Source of the DNA: Zoogloeaceae bacterium
GTDB taxonomy: Bacteria > Pseudomonadota > Gammaproteobacteria > Burkholderiales > Rhodocyclaceae
Reading direction: 5' to 3'
Length of the DNA stretch: 5,041 bases
Assembly: GCA_031278735.1 (NCBI GenBank)
Contig: JAITJU010000114.1
Location: 1-5,041, forward strand
Below, in pieces: positions 1 through 5,041 of the stretch (its first letter is position 1; the number at the start of each line of letters is the position of its first letter). The notes below the pieces were generated by a model. It was given only the letters and a program-made list of their open reading frames with translations. It was not told the origin of the DNA and made no database searches. The position numbers and the translations under genes were made by a program.

Positions 1-34
1 CGGCCTTCAGACCCGCCCTTGCCGCCAGTTCCAT
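1..34 (-). CDS. Start of an unidentified leftward gene (partial, cut by left edge)
   Basis: An ATG on the minus strand (complement of 32-34) opens a frame reading MELAARAGLKA and remains open to the window edge. AGAGG lies at complement 44-48, nine bases before the ATG, a good Shine-Dalgarno at good spacing. The same frame is also open upstream to a stop at complement 152-154, so an earlier ATG at complement 113-115 is possible. It would add 27 residues, but its SD (AGGG) is weaker and falls inside a hairpin, and the added stretch uses several rare AGG codons that look more like SD sequence than coding. Eleven residues are too few to name a family. Confidence covers the existence of a gene start, not a function. 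Confidence 0.4.
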   Translation of the reverse strand, partial: MELAARAGLKA

Positions 35-117
35 CGCTGCAAACCTCTTTTGACCCTCCCTTGCCAGAAGCTTTTCCTCCCTGCCACGGTCACTTCCATT
101 GCATATGGCATTCATGC

Positions 118-139
118 GACTGCCCTGGGAGAGGCAGTC
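118..139. repeat. Perfect 7-bp inverted repeat (stem-loop)
   Basis: GACTGCC at 118-124 and GGCAGTC at 133-139 are exact inverted repeats around an 8-base loop. There is no T-run on either side, so it does not look like an intrinsic terminator. If the leftward gene near position 34 is transcribed from further upstream, the hairpin would lie in its 5' leader about 85 bases before the ATG. It would also cover the AGGG that precedes the alternative start at complement 115. Confidence 0.45.
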
Positions 140-409
140 TGGGTTGCGTCGTCACGAGAGGCGAATTATTCGGATTGAGCGACAACCGCTGGGAGATCGC
201 ATCGCATGTCTTGCGCACTGGAGCGCTCTGGCGGAACAAGGGCATCTGGAAAGGTGCCGGAGCGTCTGGCGAACGAACCGGACTGCGAATGGCATCATGC
301 CGCCGCTTGCCCATATAAGAACCCGGAACCGGAAGGCGCGGCGCAGGCAGGAGGCGTATTTGTATCGTCATCGGCGCCGGATAGAAAACGCTGTTTTCAT
401 TTGAAGCGC

Positions 410-431
410 TGGCGGGCATTACGGCCTGCCA
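410..431 (+). repeat. 8-bp stem-loop with one G-T wobble
   Basis: TGGCGGGC at 410-417 can pair with GCCTGCCA at 424-431 around the 6-base loop ATTACG, with one G-T wobble. As RNA it is more stable when read from the plus strand, because the wobble becomes an A-C mismatch on the other strand. A second, imperfect hairpin follows directly: CGTCG at 435-439 pairs with CGACG at 462-466, with GG/CC and TGC/GCA pairs inside. There is no T-tract, so the function is unknown. Confidence 0.3.
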
Positions 432-557
432 TGCCGTCGGGATTGCACTGAAAGCACCCGGCGACGCCAGCCGCAAACTGCCGACAGCCGCATGAAAATG
501 GAGCAGGGCGGGCGAACAATGACGGGAATCCGGCGGTTCGATAAAGGCGGCGCGCGA

Positions 558-580
558 AAACGGGAGAAATCGATCCGTTT
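558..580 (-). terminator. Weak candidate terminator of the chemoreceptor gene
   Basis: AAACGG and CCGTTT form a 6-bp inverted repeat (558-563 and 575-580) with an 11-base loop, beginning about 14 bases past the TGA stop of the chemoreceptor gene. Read on the minus strand the second arm ends in TTTT. Most of that T-run is inside the stem and the stem is only moderately GC-rich, so efficiency would be low. It may be coincidence. Confidence 0.22.
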
Positions 581-593
581 ATGCGCTGAGGAA

Positions 594-2258
594 TCAAACC
601 TTGAACTGCGCCAGCGTGGAAGCAACCTCGGCCGCCAGGCGGTCGAGATTCCGCGCGCCGGAAGCGCCTTCCTCGGCAGCCGCGTTGTTTTCATCGGTCA
701 TCTGCGCGATGGATTCCACATGTCGGGCAATTTCGTGGCTTGCCTGGCTTTGTTCCTTCAGCGCGTTGGAAATCTCGGTCACGGCGTCGGAGACCCGGTT
801 GGTTTCCTTGCGGATGGTGATCATGTGCTCGCCCGCGTTCTGCGCGAGCGTCTGACCGGATTCCACCTGCATGACCACGCGCGCCATTTCTTCCACGGCC
901 TCTTTCGCGGAATCCTGGATTTTTCCGATCATCGTGCTGATGTCGCCGGTCGATTGCGCGGTGCGCTCGGCCAGTTTGCGGACTTCATCGGCCACCACGG
1001 CGAAGCCGCGTCCCTGTTCGCCCGCGCGCGCCGCTTCGATGGCCGCGTTCAGCGCGAGCAGATTCGTCTGATCCGCCACTTCCTTGATGACCTGCACCAC
1101 GGTGGAAATCTGCTGCGAATCACTGCCCAATGCCTGAATGACGCTGGAAGCCTGCGCCACGGTCTTGGCGATCATGCCCATTTCGGCGGTCGTGCGCTCT
1201 ATGATCCGGCCTCCCTCGTCGGAGATTTCCCCCGCGCGCTGCGCCATGGCCTGCGCATCGCCGGAACTGCTCGCCACGGTGTTGATGGATACCGTCATTT
1301 CCTCGACCGAGGCGGCCATCGCCGAAGTGGAATTCGATTGACTGGCGGAACTGGCGGCGACCTGCTGGGCTGCGGCATTCAGCGACTCGACGGCGCTGCT
1401 GACGTCATCAACCCGTTGCCGGATATCCTGAAAGGAACTCCGCAGGCGGGACATCATGGCGTTGAAGGCTTGTACCATGGCGCCCACTTCGTCGTTGGCC
1501 TGATAATCGACCTTGAGTTGCAGGTTGTTTTCCCTTTCCACGCGAGTTACCGTGTCGCGCACCTGATCGATGGGCCTGACCACGGCTCGCAGCGTCGCCA
1601 ACCCCTGTAGGGTGATGCCGACGATGACCACCACGGAAATCACGATCTGGAGGATCATGGTTTTGCGGGTCATCTCGTTGTCCTCCTTGACAATCTCTTC
1701 GGCCAGGCGTTTGTTCAGGTCAACCAGGCTCGCCAGGTCTTGGGTGAGGCGTGTGCTGACATCCCGCGTCTTGATGCCAAGCTCGCTGAGCTGAAGGTAG
1801 AGCGCGTCGAGATTTCCCTGGGTCGGGTTGCGCAGGGTATTTTCCATGGACTGGGTGGCGTCCGGTCCCATTTCCGGGTACCAGGACTTCCATTCCTCGC
1901 GGATTGCCTCCCATTTTTTCTGGGCTTCTGGATGCTTTCCGAGCGTGTCGTATATCTTGAACCAATGCGCCGCCTCGTCATCCGCGGTTTTTTTGCGTTC
2001 CAGCGCCCGCTTCAACTCCGCCACCTGAATGCCGGGCGGCAGATTGGCCTTGGACGCCTGCTCGTACATGCGGCGGAGAATGTTGTTGGCCTGTGTGCGC
2101 AAATGCAGGACAGCCTCGATTTTGGGCATGGTTTCCTGATGCAGCGTGTCGATGACGGCCTCGGAAGTGCTGGCGTTGTAGATTCCTGCCGCGCTGACGA
2201 GCACGAGAGAAACCAGGGACAGCAGGATGAGAAGATAGATTCTGGCTCTGATTTTCAT
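594..2258 (-). CDS. Methyl-accepting chemotaxis protein, transmembrane, HAMP-containing
   Basis: This is a complete inner-membrane chemoreceptor of 554 residues, close to the 551 of E. coli Tsr. By family knowledge it binds a signal in the periplasm and controls CheA through CheW. Visible domains in order: transmembrane segment 1 at about residues 7-28; a mostly helical periplasmic domain at 28-199, probably of the four-helix-bundle type; transmembrane segment 2 at about 201-223; HAMP at 224-273 with its conserved proline P229 and a DEVG motif near 256-259; and the signalling domain at 274-554. The hairpin tip is classic (QTNLLALNAAIEAARAGEQ, then GRGFAVVADEVRKLAERT), with E408 and R411. Likely methylation pairs are E319/E320 (SVEEM) and E529/E530 (AAEEGAS). 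There is no C-terminal NWETF-like CheR/CheB tether; it ends LAQFKV. The frame is open further upstream, but only this ATG has a strong SD and gives a normal N-terminal membrane segment. The ligand cannot be told. Confidence 0.96.
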   Translation of the reverse strand: MKIRARIYLLILLSLVSLVLVSAAGIYNASTSEAVIDTLHQETMPKIEAVLHLRTQANNILRRMYEQASKANLPPGIQVAELKRALERKKTADDEAAHWFKIYDTLGKHPEAQKKWEAIREEWKSWYPEMGPDATQSMENTLRNPTQGNLDALYLQLSELGIKTRDVSTRLTQDLASLVDLNKRLAEEIVKEDNEMTRKTMILQIVISVVVIVGITLQGLATLRAVVRPIDQVRDTVTRVERENNLQLKVDYQANDEVGAMVQAFNAMMSRLRSSFQDIRQRVDDVSSAVESLNAAAQQVAASSASQSNSTSAMAASVEEMTVSINTVASSSGDAQAMAQRAGEISDEGGRIIERTTAEMGMIAKTVAQASSVIQALGSDSQQISTVVQVIKEVADQTNLLALNAAIEAARAGEQGRGFAVVADEVRKLAERTAQSTGDISTMIGKIQDSAKEAVEEMARVVMQVESGQTLAQNAGEHMITIRKETNRVSDAVTEISNALKEQSQASHEIARHVESIAQMTDENNAAAEEGASGARNLDRLAAEVASTLAQFKV

Positions 2259-2533
2259 CGGGGATTTCCTCGGGTAAAAAGGAAGGGATGTTGTCGTTGC
2301 GTGTTCCTGTACGCGGCAGGCAATCCTGGGACATATGCCCCGGTTTTTCAGCATACGCGCCCCCCTGGCAGCCTTCCACAGTTGATCCTTGACGAAATGT
2401 TTGCCGTTTTTTACGCGCGTTCGGCGCTTTGTGCGTTCGCGCCCCCTGTCCCTTGTGCGCCGCGCGTCATTTCCCATGATTCGGGCGCATTTGCCCCCGT
2501 TTGCAAGCCCGCCGCCGCCGGACTCAAAATCCG
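2259..2533. other. 275-base gap between the exported-protein gene and the chemoreceptor gene
   Basis: Both flanking genes point left, but the gap is long enough for the chemoreceptor gene to have its own promoter. I found no convincing sigma70 or sigma28 boxes. It contains a direct repeat GCGTTCGGCGC (2417-2427) and GCGTTCGCGCC (2433-2443) at 16-base spacing. Overlapping it is a 5-bp GC stem, GGCGC (2423-2427) with GCGCC (2439-2443). Neither is followed by a T-run in the sense needed for termination of the upstream gene. Confidence 0.5.
2266..2271 (-). promoter_or_regulatory. Shine-Dalgarno that fixes the chemoreceptor start
   Basis: The minus strand reads GAGGAAATCCCCG and then ATG, which puts GAGGAA seven bases before the start codon. 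This is the strongest ribosome binding site in the window. It decides for the start at 2258 over an in-frame ATG at 2477, whose extra 73 residues are highly basic and unlike a chemoreceptor N-terminus. Confidence 0.75.
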
Positions 2534-3100
2534 TCAGCGCGTTTCCGGGACGGCCTTGTCTTTTTCTTCGATGTTTTCCACTGGAAAGAGTTCTGGCTGC
2601 GTTCTGGTCATGAAGTCCGCCGCGCCTTCGCGCCGCCAGTGGCGCAGCGCCTCGCGCAAGGCGTTGCGCAATGCCTTGCGCTCCGCCGGGGGCAGGCTTT
2701 GCCAGTATGCCTCATGCGCTTTTCTGCGCGCTTTTTGCGACTGCGCCCGTTCTTCCTGGCGCGCGCCATTGCCGCCGCCTTCCCCGCGTTTGTCCGTCCG
2801 GTGTTCCTGACGCATGTCGCGGTATGCCTGATGCAGCTTCTGGCGTTCTTCCGGCGTCATATGTTCCCAATTGGCGCGCATTTGCTGGCGCAGCGCGTTG
2901 CGCTCTTCATGGGAAAGCTGCCGCCACAAATGTTTCAAATGGCGGTTTTCCTCCGAACTTTTTGCCTCGCGCCGCAGTTCCGCTGCCTGCGCGCGCCATT
3001 CCTCCATCTCCGCCGGATGACGCGCCCTTTCATCCGCCAGTGCCACGCAGGACAGAAATGACAGCGGCAAAAACAGCAGCAGGGACGATGCACAGGACAT
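2534..3100 (-). CDS. Exported helical protein with DUF3106-like repeats
   Basis: From the chosen ATG the product is 188 residues. Residues 7-22 form a hydrophobic signal-peptide core ending ALA before DE, a good signal peptidase I site. FLSC inside the core is a poor lipobox. The mature part is very rich in Arg, Glu, Ala and Gln, has no cysteine and should be almost wholly helical. It carries a repeated motif: LWRQLSHEERNAL (58-70), NWEHMTPEERQKL (77-89) and YWQSLPPAERKAL (132-144), i.e. W-x2-[LM]-x3-E-R-x2-L, typical of DUF3106 proteins, whose function is unknown. Probably periplasmic. It is divergent from ompR, which suggests a link to envelope signalling. Start choice is uncertain: in-frame ATGs at 3163 and 3184 exist, but the latter overlaps the ompR -35 box and neither has a good SD. 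A TATAGT at complement 3129-3134 could be the -10 for a message starting just before 3100. The N-region lacks Lys and Arg, which is odd for a signal peptide. Confidence 0.82.
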   Translation of the reverse strand: MSCASSLLLFLPLSFLSCVALADERARHPAEMEEWRAQAAELRREAKSSEENRHLKHLWRQLSHEERNALRQQMRANWEHMTPEERQKLHQAYRDMRQEHRTDKRGEGGGNGARQEERAQSQKARRKAHEAYWQSLPPAERKALRNALREALRHWRREGAADFMTRTQPELFPVENIEEKDKAVPETR

Positions 3101-3177
3101 GGAACCGGAATCCGGGACGAACAGGAAGACTATATTTTCCTGTATTCCCGCGCCGCTAACCATGTTTACTTGTAACA

Positions 3178-3207
3178 ATGACATTCAGCTTCATTCTGCT
3201 GTATAAT
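3178..3207 (+). promoter_or_regulatory. Sigma70 promoter of ompR-envZ
   Basis: ATGACA at 3178-3183 matches the -35 consensus TTGACA at five of six positions. TATAAT at 3202-3207 is a perfect -10, with an 18-base spacer. Transcription would start near 3214, giving a leader of about 37 bases before the ATG at 3251. The leader contains the 8-bp palindrome TTGATCAA (3232-3239). The boxes are seen directly; promoter activity is inferred. Confidence 0.65.
3181..3200 (+). repeat. Tandem 10-bp direct repeat in the ompR promoter spacer (candidate OmpR site)
   Basis: ACATTCAGCT (3181-3190) is followed immediately by TCATTCTGCT (3191-3200), identical at 8 of 10 positions. It lies almost wholly between the -35 and -10 boxes. 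OmpR-family regulators bind tandem direct half-sites about one helical turn apart, so this could be an autoregulatory operator. The bases do not closely match the E. coli OmpR consensus. Just upstream, TTTACTTGTAACA (3165-3177) resembles parts of E. coli OmpR half-sites but has the wrong spacing. Confidence 0.35.
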
Positions 3208-3250
3208 ATCCAGCACTGCTATTCAGGCTGCTTGATCAAACCGTTTCATC

Positions 3251-4009
3251 ATGAGTATAGAATATATGCCAAAGCGTTCACAGCGCTTGCTCATCATTGA
3301 TGACGACACGCGTACGCGAGAGTTGTTGCAGCGCTACCTGCAAGAGCAGGAATTTGAGGTGCGCGCCGCGCCAGACAGCAAGCAGATGGATAAATACCTG
3401 CAACGCGAGCACTTTGACCTGCTGATTCTGGATTTGATGCTGCCGGGCGAGGATGGCCTGAGCGTCTGTCGGCGTCTGCGCGCGCACGGCAACAACATTC
3501 CCATCATCATGTTGACCGCCAAGGGCAGTGAAATCGATCGCATTCTGGGGCTGGAAATGGGCGCGGACGATTATTTGCCCAAGCCCTTCAACCCGCGTGA
3601 GTTGTACGCCCGCATCCAGGCTGTGCTGCGCCGTCCGTCGCGCCGTTCCGGCGGTCTGTCGGAAGAGCCGGGCAAGGTGACCTTTGGCGGCATGGAAGTC
3701 GATTTTTCCGCCCGTACCCTGACGAAGCCCGACGGCAAGACCTGCAACCTGACCACGGGCGAGTTCGCCGTACTTTCGGCGCTATTGCGCAATCCGCGCC
3801 AGCCGCTTTCCCGTGACCAGTTGATGACCTTGACGCGAGGGCGTGAGCAGGGGCCGTTCGATCGAGCGATCGATGTGCAAATCTCGCGCCTGCGCAAGCT
3901 GGTGGAGCCGAATTCCGCGCAGCCGCGTTATTTGCAGACGGTATGGGGATTGGGTTACATGTTCGTGCCGGATGACGCGGAGGTGACGAAAGTGCCGGAA
4001 AACGGGTAA
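3251..4009 (+). CDS. ompR: OmpR-type DNA-binding response regulator
   Basis: This cytoplasmic transcription factor is phosphorylated by EnvZ and, by family knowledge, controls porin and other envelope genes (the Bordetella counterpart is called RisA). It has 252 residues against 239 in E. coli. The receiver domain spans about 11-127, with acidic pocket D17/D18, phospho-acceptor D61 in LDLMLPGEDGLSVCRRLR, switch T89 (MLTAKG) and K111 in the OmpR-like PKPFNPREL. A linker of about 12 residues leads to the winged-helix domain at about 141-240, with LTTGEFAVL, RGREQGPFDRAIDVQISRLR and the C-terminal QTVWGLGYMFVPD, all close to E. coli OmpR as I remember it. A second in-frame ATG at 3266 would give 247 residues and an N-terminus nearer E. 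coli length; neither start has a good SD, so the start is uncertain by five codons. It is driven by the promoter at 3178-3207 and followed 33 bases later by its kinase gene. Confidence 0.96.
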   Translation: MSIEYMPKRSQRLLIIDDDTRTRELLQRYLQEQEFEVRAAPDSKQMDKYLQREHFDLLILDLMLPGEDGLSVCRRLRAHGNNIPIIMLTAKGSEIDRILGLEMGADDYLPKPFNPRELYARIQAVLRRPSRRSGGLSEEPGKVTFGGMEVDFSARTLTKPDGKTCNLTTGEFAVLSALLRNPRQPLSRDQLMTLTRGREQGPFDRAIDVQISRLRKLVEPNSAQPRYLQTVWGLGYMFVPDDAEVTKVPENG

Positions 4010-4010
4010 A

Positions 4011-4033
4011 GTCCGCTGAAAACGCAACCGGAC
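4011..4033 (+). promoter_or_regulatory. Stem-loop in the ompR-envZ gap covering the only SD-like bases
   Basis: GTCCG (4011-4015) and CGGAC (4029-4033) are a perfect 5-bp inverted repeat with a 13-base loop, starting one base after the ompR stop codon. The GGAC in the second arm is the only SD-like sequence before the envZ ATG, with nine bases between. If the stem forms, it would limit ribosome access to envZ. The repeat is seen; the regulatory role is inferred, and a 5-bp stem could be chance. Confidence 0.3.
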
Positions 4034-4042
4034 CTGCCCTTG

Positions 4043-5041
4043 ATGTTTCTGCCCCGTTCCCTGCTTGCCCGTTCTTTCATTTGGGCGGCTTTTCTGGTGA
4101 TGCTCACCAATGCCGCCTGGATGATGATTTTTCGCCTGTACGATGTAGCGCCGCGCGCCCAGGCGCTGGCGCAGCTTTCGGCGAGCGCCGTCAATCTGGC
4201 GCGTGTGGCGTTGCTGACCGCCGCGCCGGAATTGCGCGCCGCGTTCTTGCAGGGGCTTTCCGACAGCGAGGGCATTCGTCTTTTGCCGCGTGATGCTGCG
4301 GATCAAGTGGCGCCTTTGCCCAATGATCGTTTCATTCGCGTCACGGAAGCCAATATCCGTCAATTGCTCGATGATCGCACCATTTTCGCGCTCGAAGTCA
4401 ATGGCGAGCCGGGTTTGTGGATCAGCTTCGCCATGGATGTGAGCGAACCAGATGACTTCTGGCTCATTTTGCCCGTGAGCCGCGTCGAGCGGCATGTTCC
4501 CTGGTTATGGCTGAATTGGGGCGTCGTGGTTGCGCTTTCCTCGCTGGGCATGGCCTGGGTGATGGCGACGCGCATCAGCCGACAGCTGCGGCGCATGGCC
4601 ATGGCGTCCCGTCAGATTGGGCGCGGACAAACGCCGCAGCCGTTGCCGGAAGACGGCGTGGAAGAATGGCAGCGTCTGGCGCGGGCATTCAACCGTATGT
4701 CCCGCGATTTGAAACAGCATGAAGCGGAAAGGGCGGAAGTTCTGGCGGGCATTTCCCACGACCTCCGAACGCCGCTTTCGCGTATTCGTCTGGAAGCCGA
4801 ACTTAGTCTGAAAGGTGCCGCGCAAATGGGCATGGTGGCTGATATTGAGCAAATGGACGCCATCATTGCCCAGTTTCTCGATTACGCCCGCGGCGAAGAA
4901 GAGGAAGTCACGTCGGAGCGCGATCCCAATGCGCTTTTGGAGGCGATCGCCCAGTACTTTGCGGCCATTCAACATCCGGTGACCTTGCTCGTTGCGGAAA
5001 AACTTCCGTTTCTGCCCATGAAGCCCCATGCGGTCAGCCGG
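4043..5041 (+). CDS. envZ: EnvZ-type osmosensor histidine kinase (partial, cut by right edge)
   Basis: The inner-membrane sensor kinase partner of OmpR (RisS in Bordetella). The frame is open for 333 codons to the last base; E. coli EnvZ has 450, so roughly the last quarter is missing. Visible: a short cytoplasmic N-terminus (MFLPRSLLARSF, similar in style to E. coli); transmembrane segment 1 at about 12-33; a periplasmic domain at about 34-153; transmembrane segment 2 at about 154-176; HAMP at about 177-229 ending in LARAFNRMSRDLKQ; and the dimerisation/phosphotransfer domain at about 229-290 with the H-box GISHDLRTPLSRIRL. The phosphorylated residue is H239 and T243 matches E. coli T247. 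IIAQFLDYARG follows as in EnvZ. The window ends at MKPHAVSR, just before the N-box, so ATP-binding motifs cannot be checked. The start is the first ATG after ompR; an adjoining in-frame TTG (4040) is possible. There is a 33-base gap after ompR and no strong SD. Confidence 0.93.
   Translation, partial: MFLPRSLLARSFIWAAFLVMLTNAAWMMIFRLYDVAPRAQALAQLSASAVNLARVALLTAAPELRAAFLQGLSDSEGIRLLPRDAADQVAPLPNDRFIRVTEANIRQLLDDRTIFALEVNGEPGLWISFAMDVSEPDDFWLILPVSRVERHVPWLWLNWGVVVALSSLGMAWVMATRISRQLRRMAMASRQIGRGQTPQPLPEDGVEEWQRLARAFNRMSRDLKQHEAERAEVLAGISHDLRTPLSRIRLEAELSLKGAAQMGMVADIEQMDAIIAQFLDYARGEEEEVTSERDPNALLEAIAQYFAAIQHPVTLLVAEKLPFLPMKPHAVSR

Larger units (their letters stand above)
35..593. other. 559-base stretch without a supportable gene
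   Basis: Several frames are open for 60-130 codons here on both strands, but none has a good ribosome binding site, a recognisable motif or a convincing codon pattern, and they overlap one another. No tRNA or riboswitch class was recognised. The stretch holds the 3' flank of the chemoreceptor gene, stem-loops at 118-139 and 410-431, and presumably the promoter of the leftward gene that starts near position 34. No clear sigma70 promoter was found for that gene. A decayed gene cannot be excluded. Confidence 0.5.

Noticed and set aside
314..319. TATAAG as a possible -10 box
   Set aside because: No acceptable -35 box lies 16-18 bases upstream and no supported plus-strand gene follows.
90..476. 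A 128-codon minus-strand frame in the gene-free stretch, starting with TTG
   Set aside because: It has no SD and no recognisable domain, shows no clear third-position bias and overlaps equally long frames on the other strand.
492..1610. A 372-codon open frame on the plus strand
   Set aside because: It lies opposite the chemoreceptor gene. Its length is explained by the high GC and regular codon use of the opposite strand, the residue mix is His/Gly/Arg-rich as expected of an antisense shadow, and there is no SD or domain.
2423..2443. GC stem GGCGC/GCGCC as a terminator of the exported-protein gene
   Set aside because: On the minus strand the stem is followed by GAACGCGCGT and then A residues, not a T-run. 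It also lies about 90 bases past the stop codon.
2259..2477. N-terminal extension of the chemoreceptor from an ATG at complement 2477
   Set aside because: The 73 extra residues are strongly basic and would precede the first membrane segment. The ATG at 2258 has an excellent SD and gives a standard receptor N-terminus.
1740..2810. A 356-codon open frame on the plus strand spanning the gap between two minus-strand genes
   Set aside because: It is antisense to parts of both genes and to the gap, with no recognisable motif and no good start signal. The minus-strand products are clearly real.
3782..4495. A 237-codon open frame on the minus strand over ompR/envZ
   Set aside because: It is a shadow of two well-supported plus-strand genes, with no motif or SD.

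Overview
The window looks like a piece of chromosome from a Gram-negative proteobacterium. A betaproteobacterium of the Burkholderiales is the best guess. This rests on an OmpR/EnvZ-type two-component pair, a DUF3106-like exported protein, a transmembrane chemoreceptor and moderately high GC. It is inference from protein style, not a database match. No insertion sequence, phage gene, tRNA, rRNA or CRISPR array is visible.

Layout, left to right. Positions 1-34 probably hold the first codons of a leftward gene that runs off the left edge. Positions 35-593 carry no gene I can support, but contain several short stem-loops. Positions 594-2258 (minus) encode a complete 554-residue methyl-accepting chemotaxis protein with a strong Shine-Dalgarno. 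A 275-base gap follows. Positions 2534-3100 (minus) encode a small exported helical protein with DUF3106-like repeats. It is divergent from ompR (3251-4009, plus). An EnvZ-type sensor kinase (4043 onward) follows ompR after 33 bases and runs off the right edge within its kinase region.

How the genes may work together. OmpR and EnvZ form a phosphorelay: the inner-membrane kinase EnvZ phosphorylates OmpR, which then controls envelope genes. A consensus-like sigma70 promoter lies in the 150-base divergent region, and a tandem 10-bp direct repeat fills most of its spacer, a layout that would suit OmpR autoregulation. The exported protein divergent from a sensor pair recalls cpxP beside cpxRA in enterics, which suggests (without proof) a periplasmic accessory of the sensor. 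The chemoreceptor has no che or flagellar genes near it here and is probably an orphan receptor.

Most of the window is ordinary housekeeping and signalling DNA. The parts worth a second look are the ompR/DUF3106 divergent region and the ompR-envZ junction.
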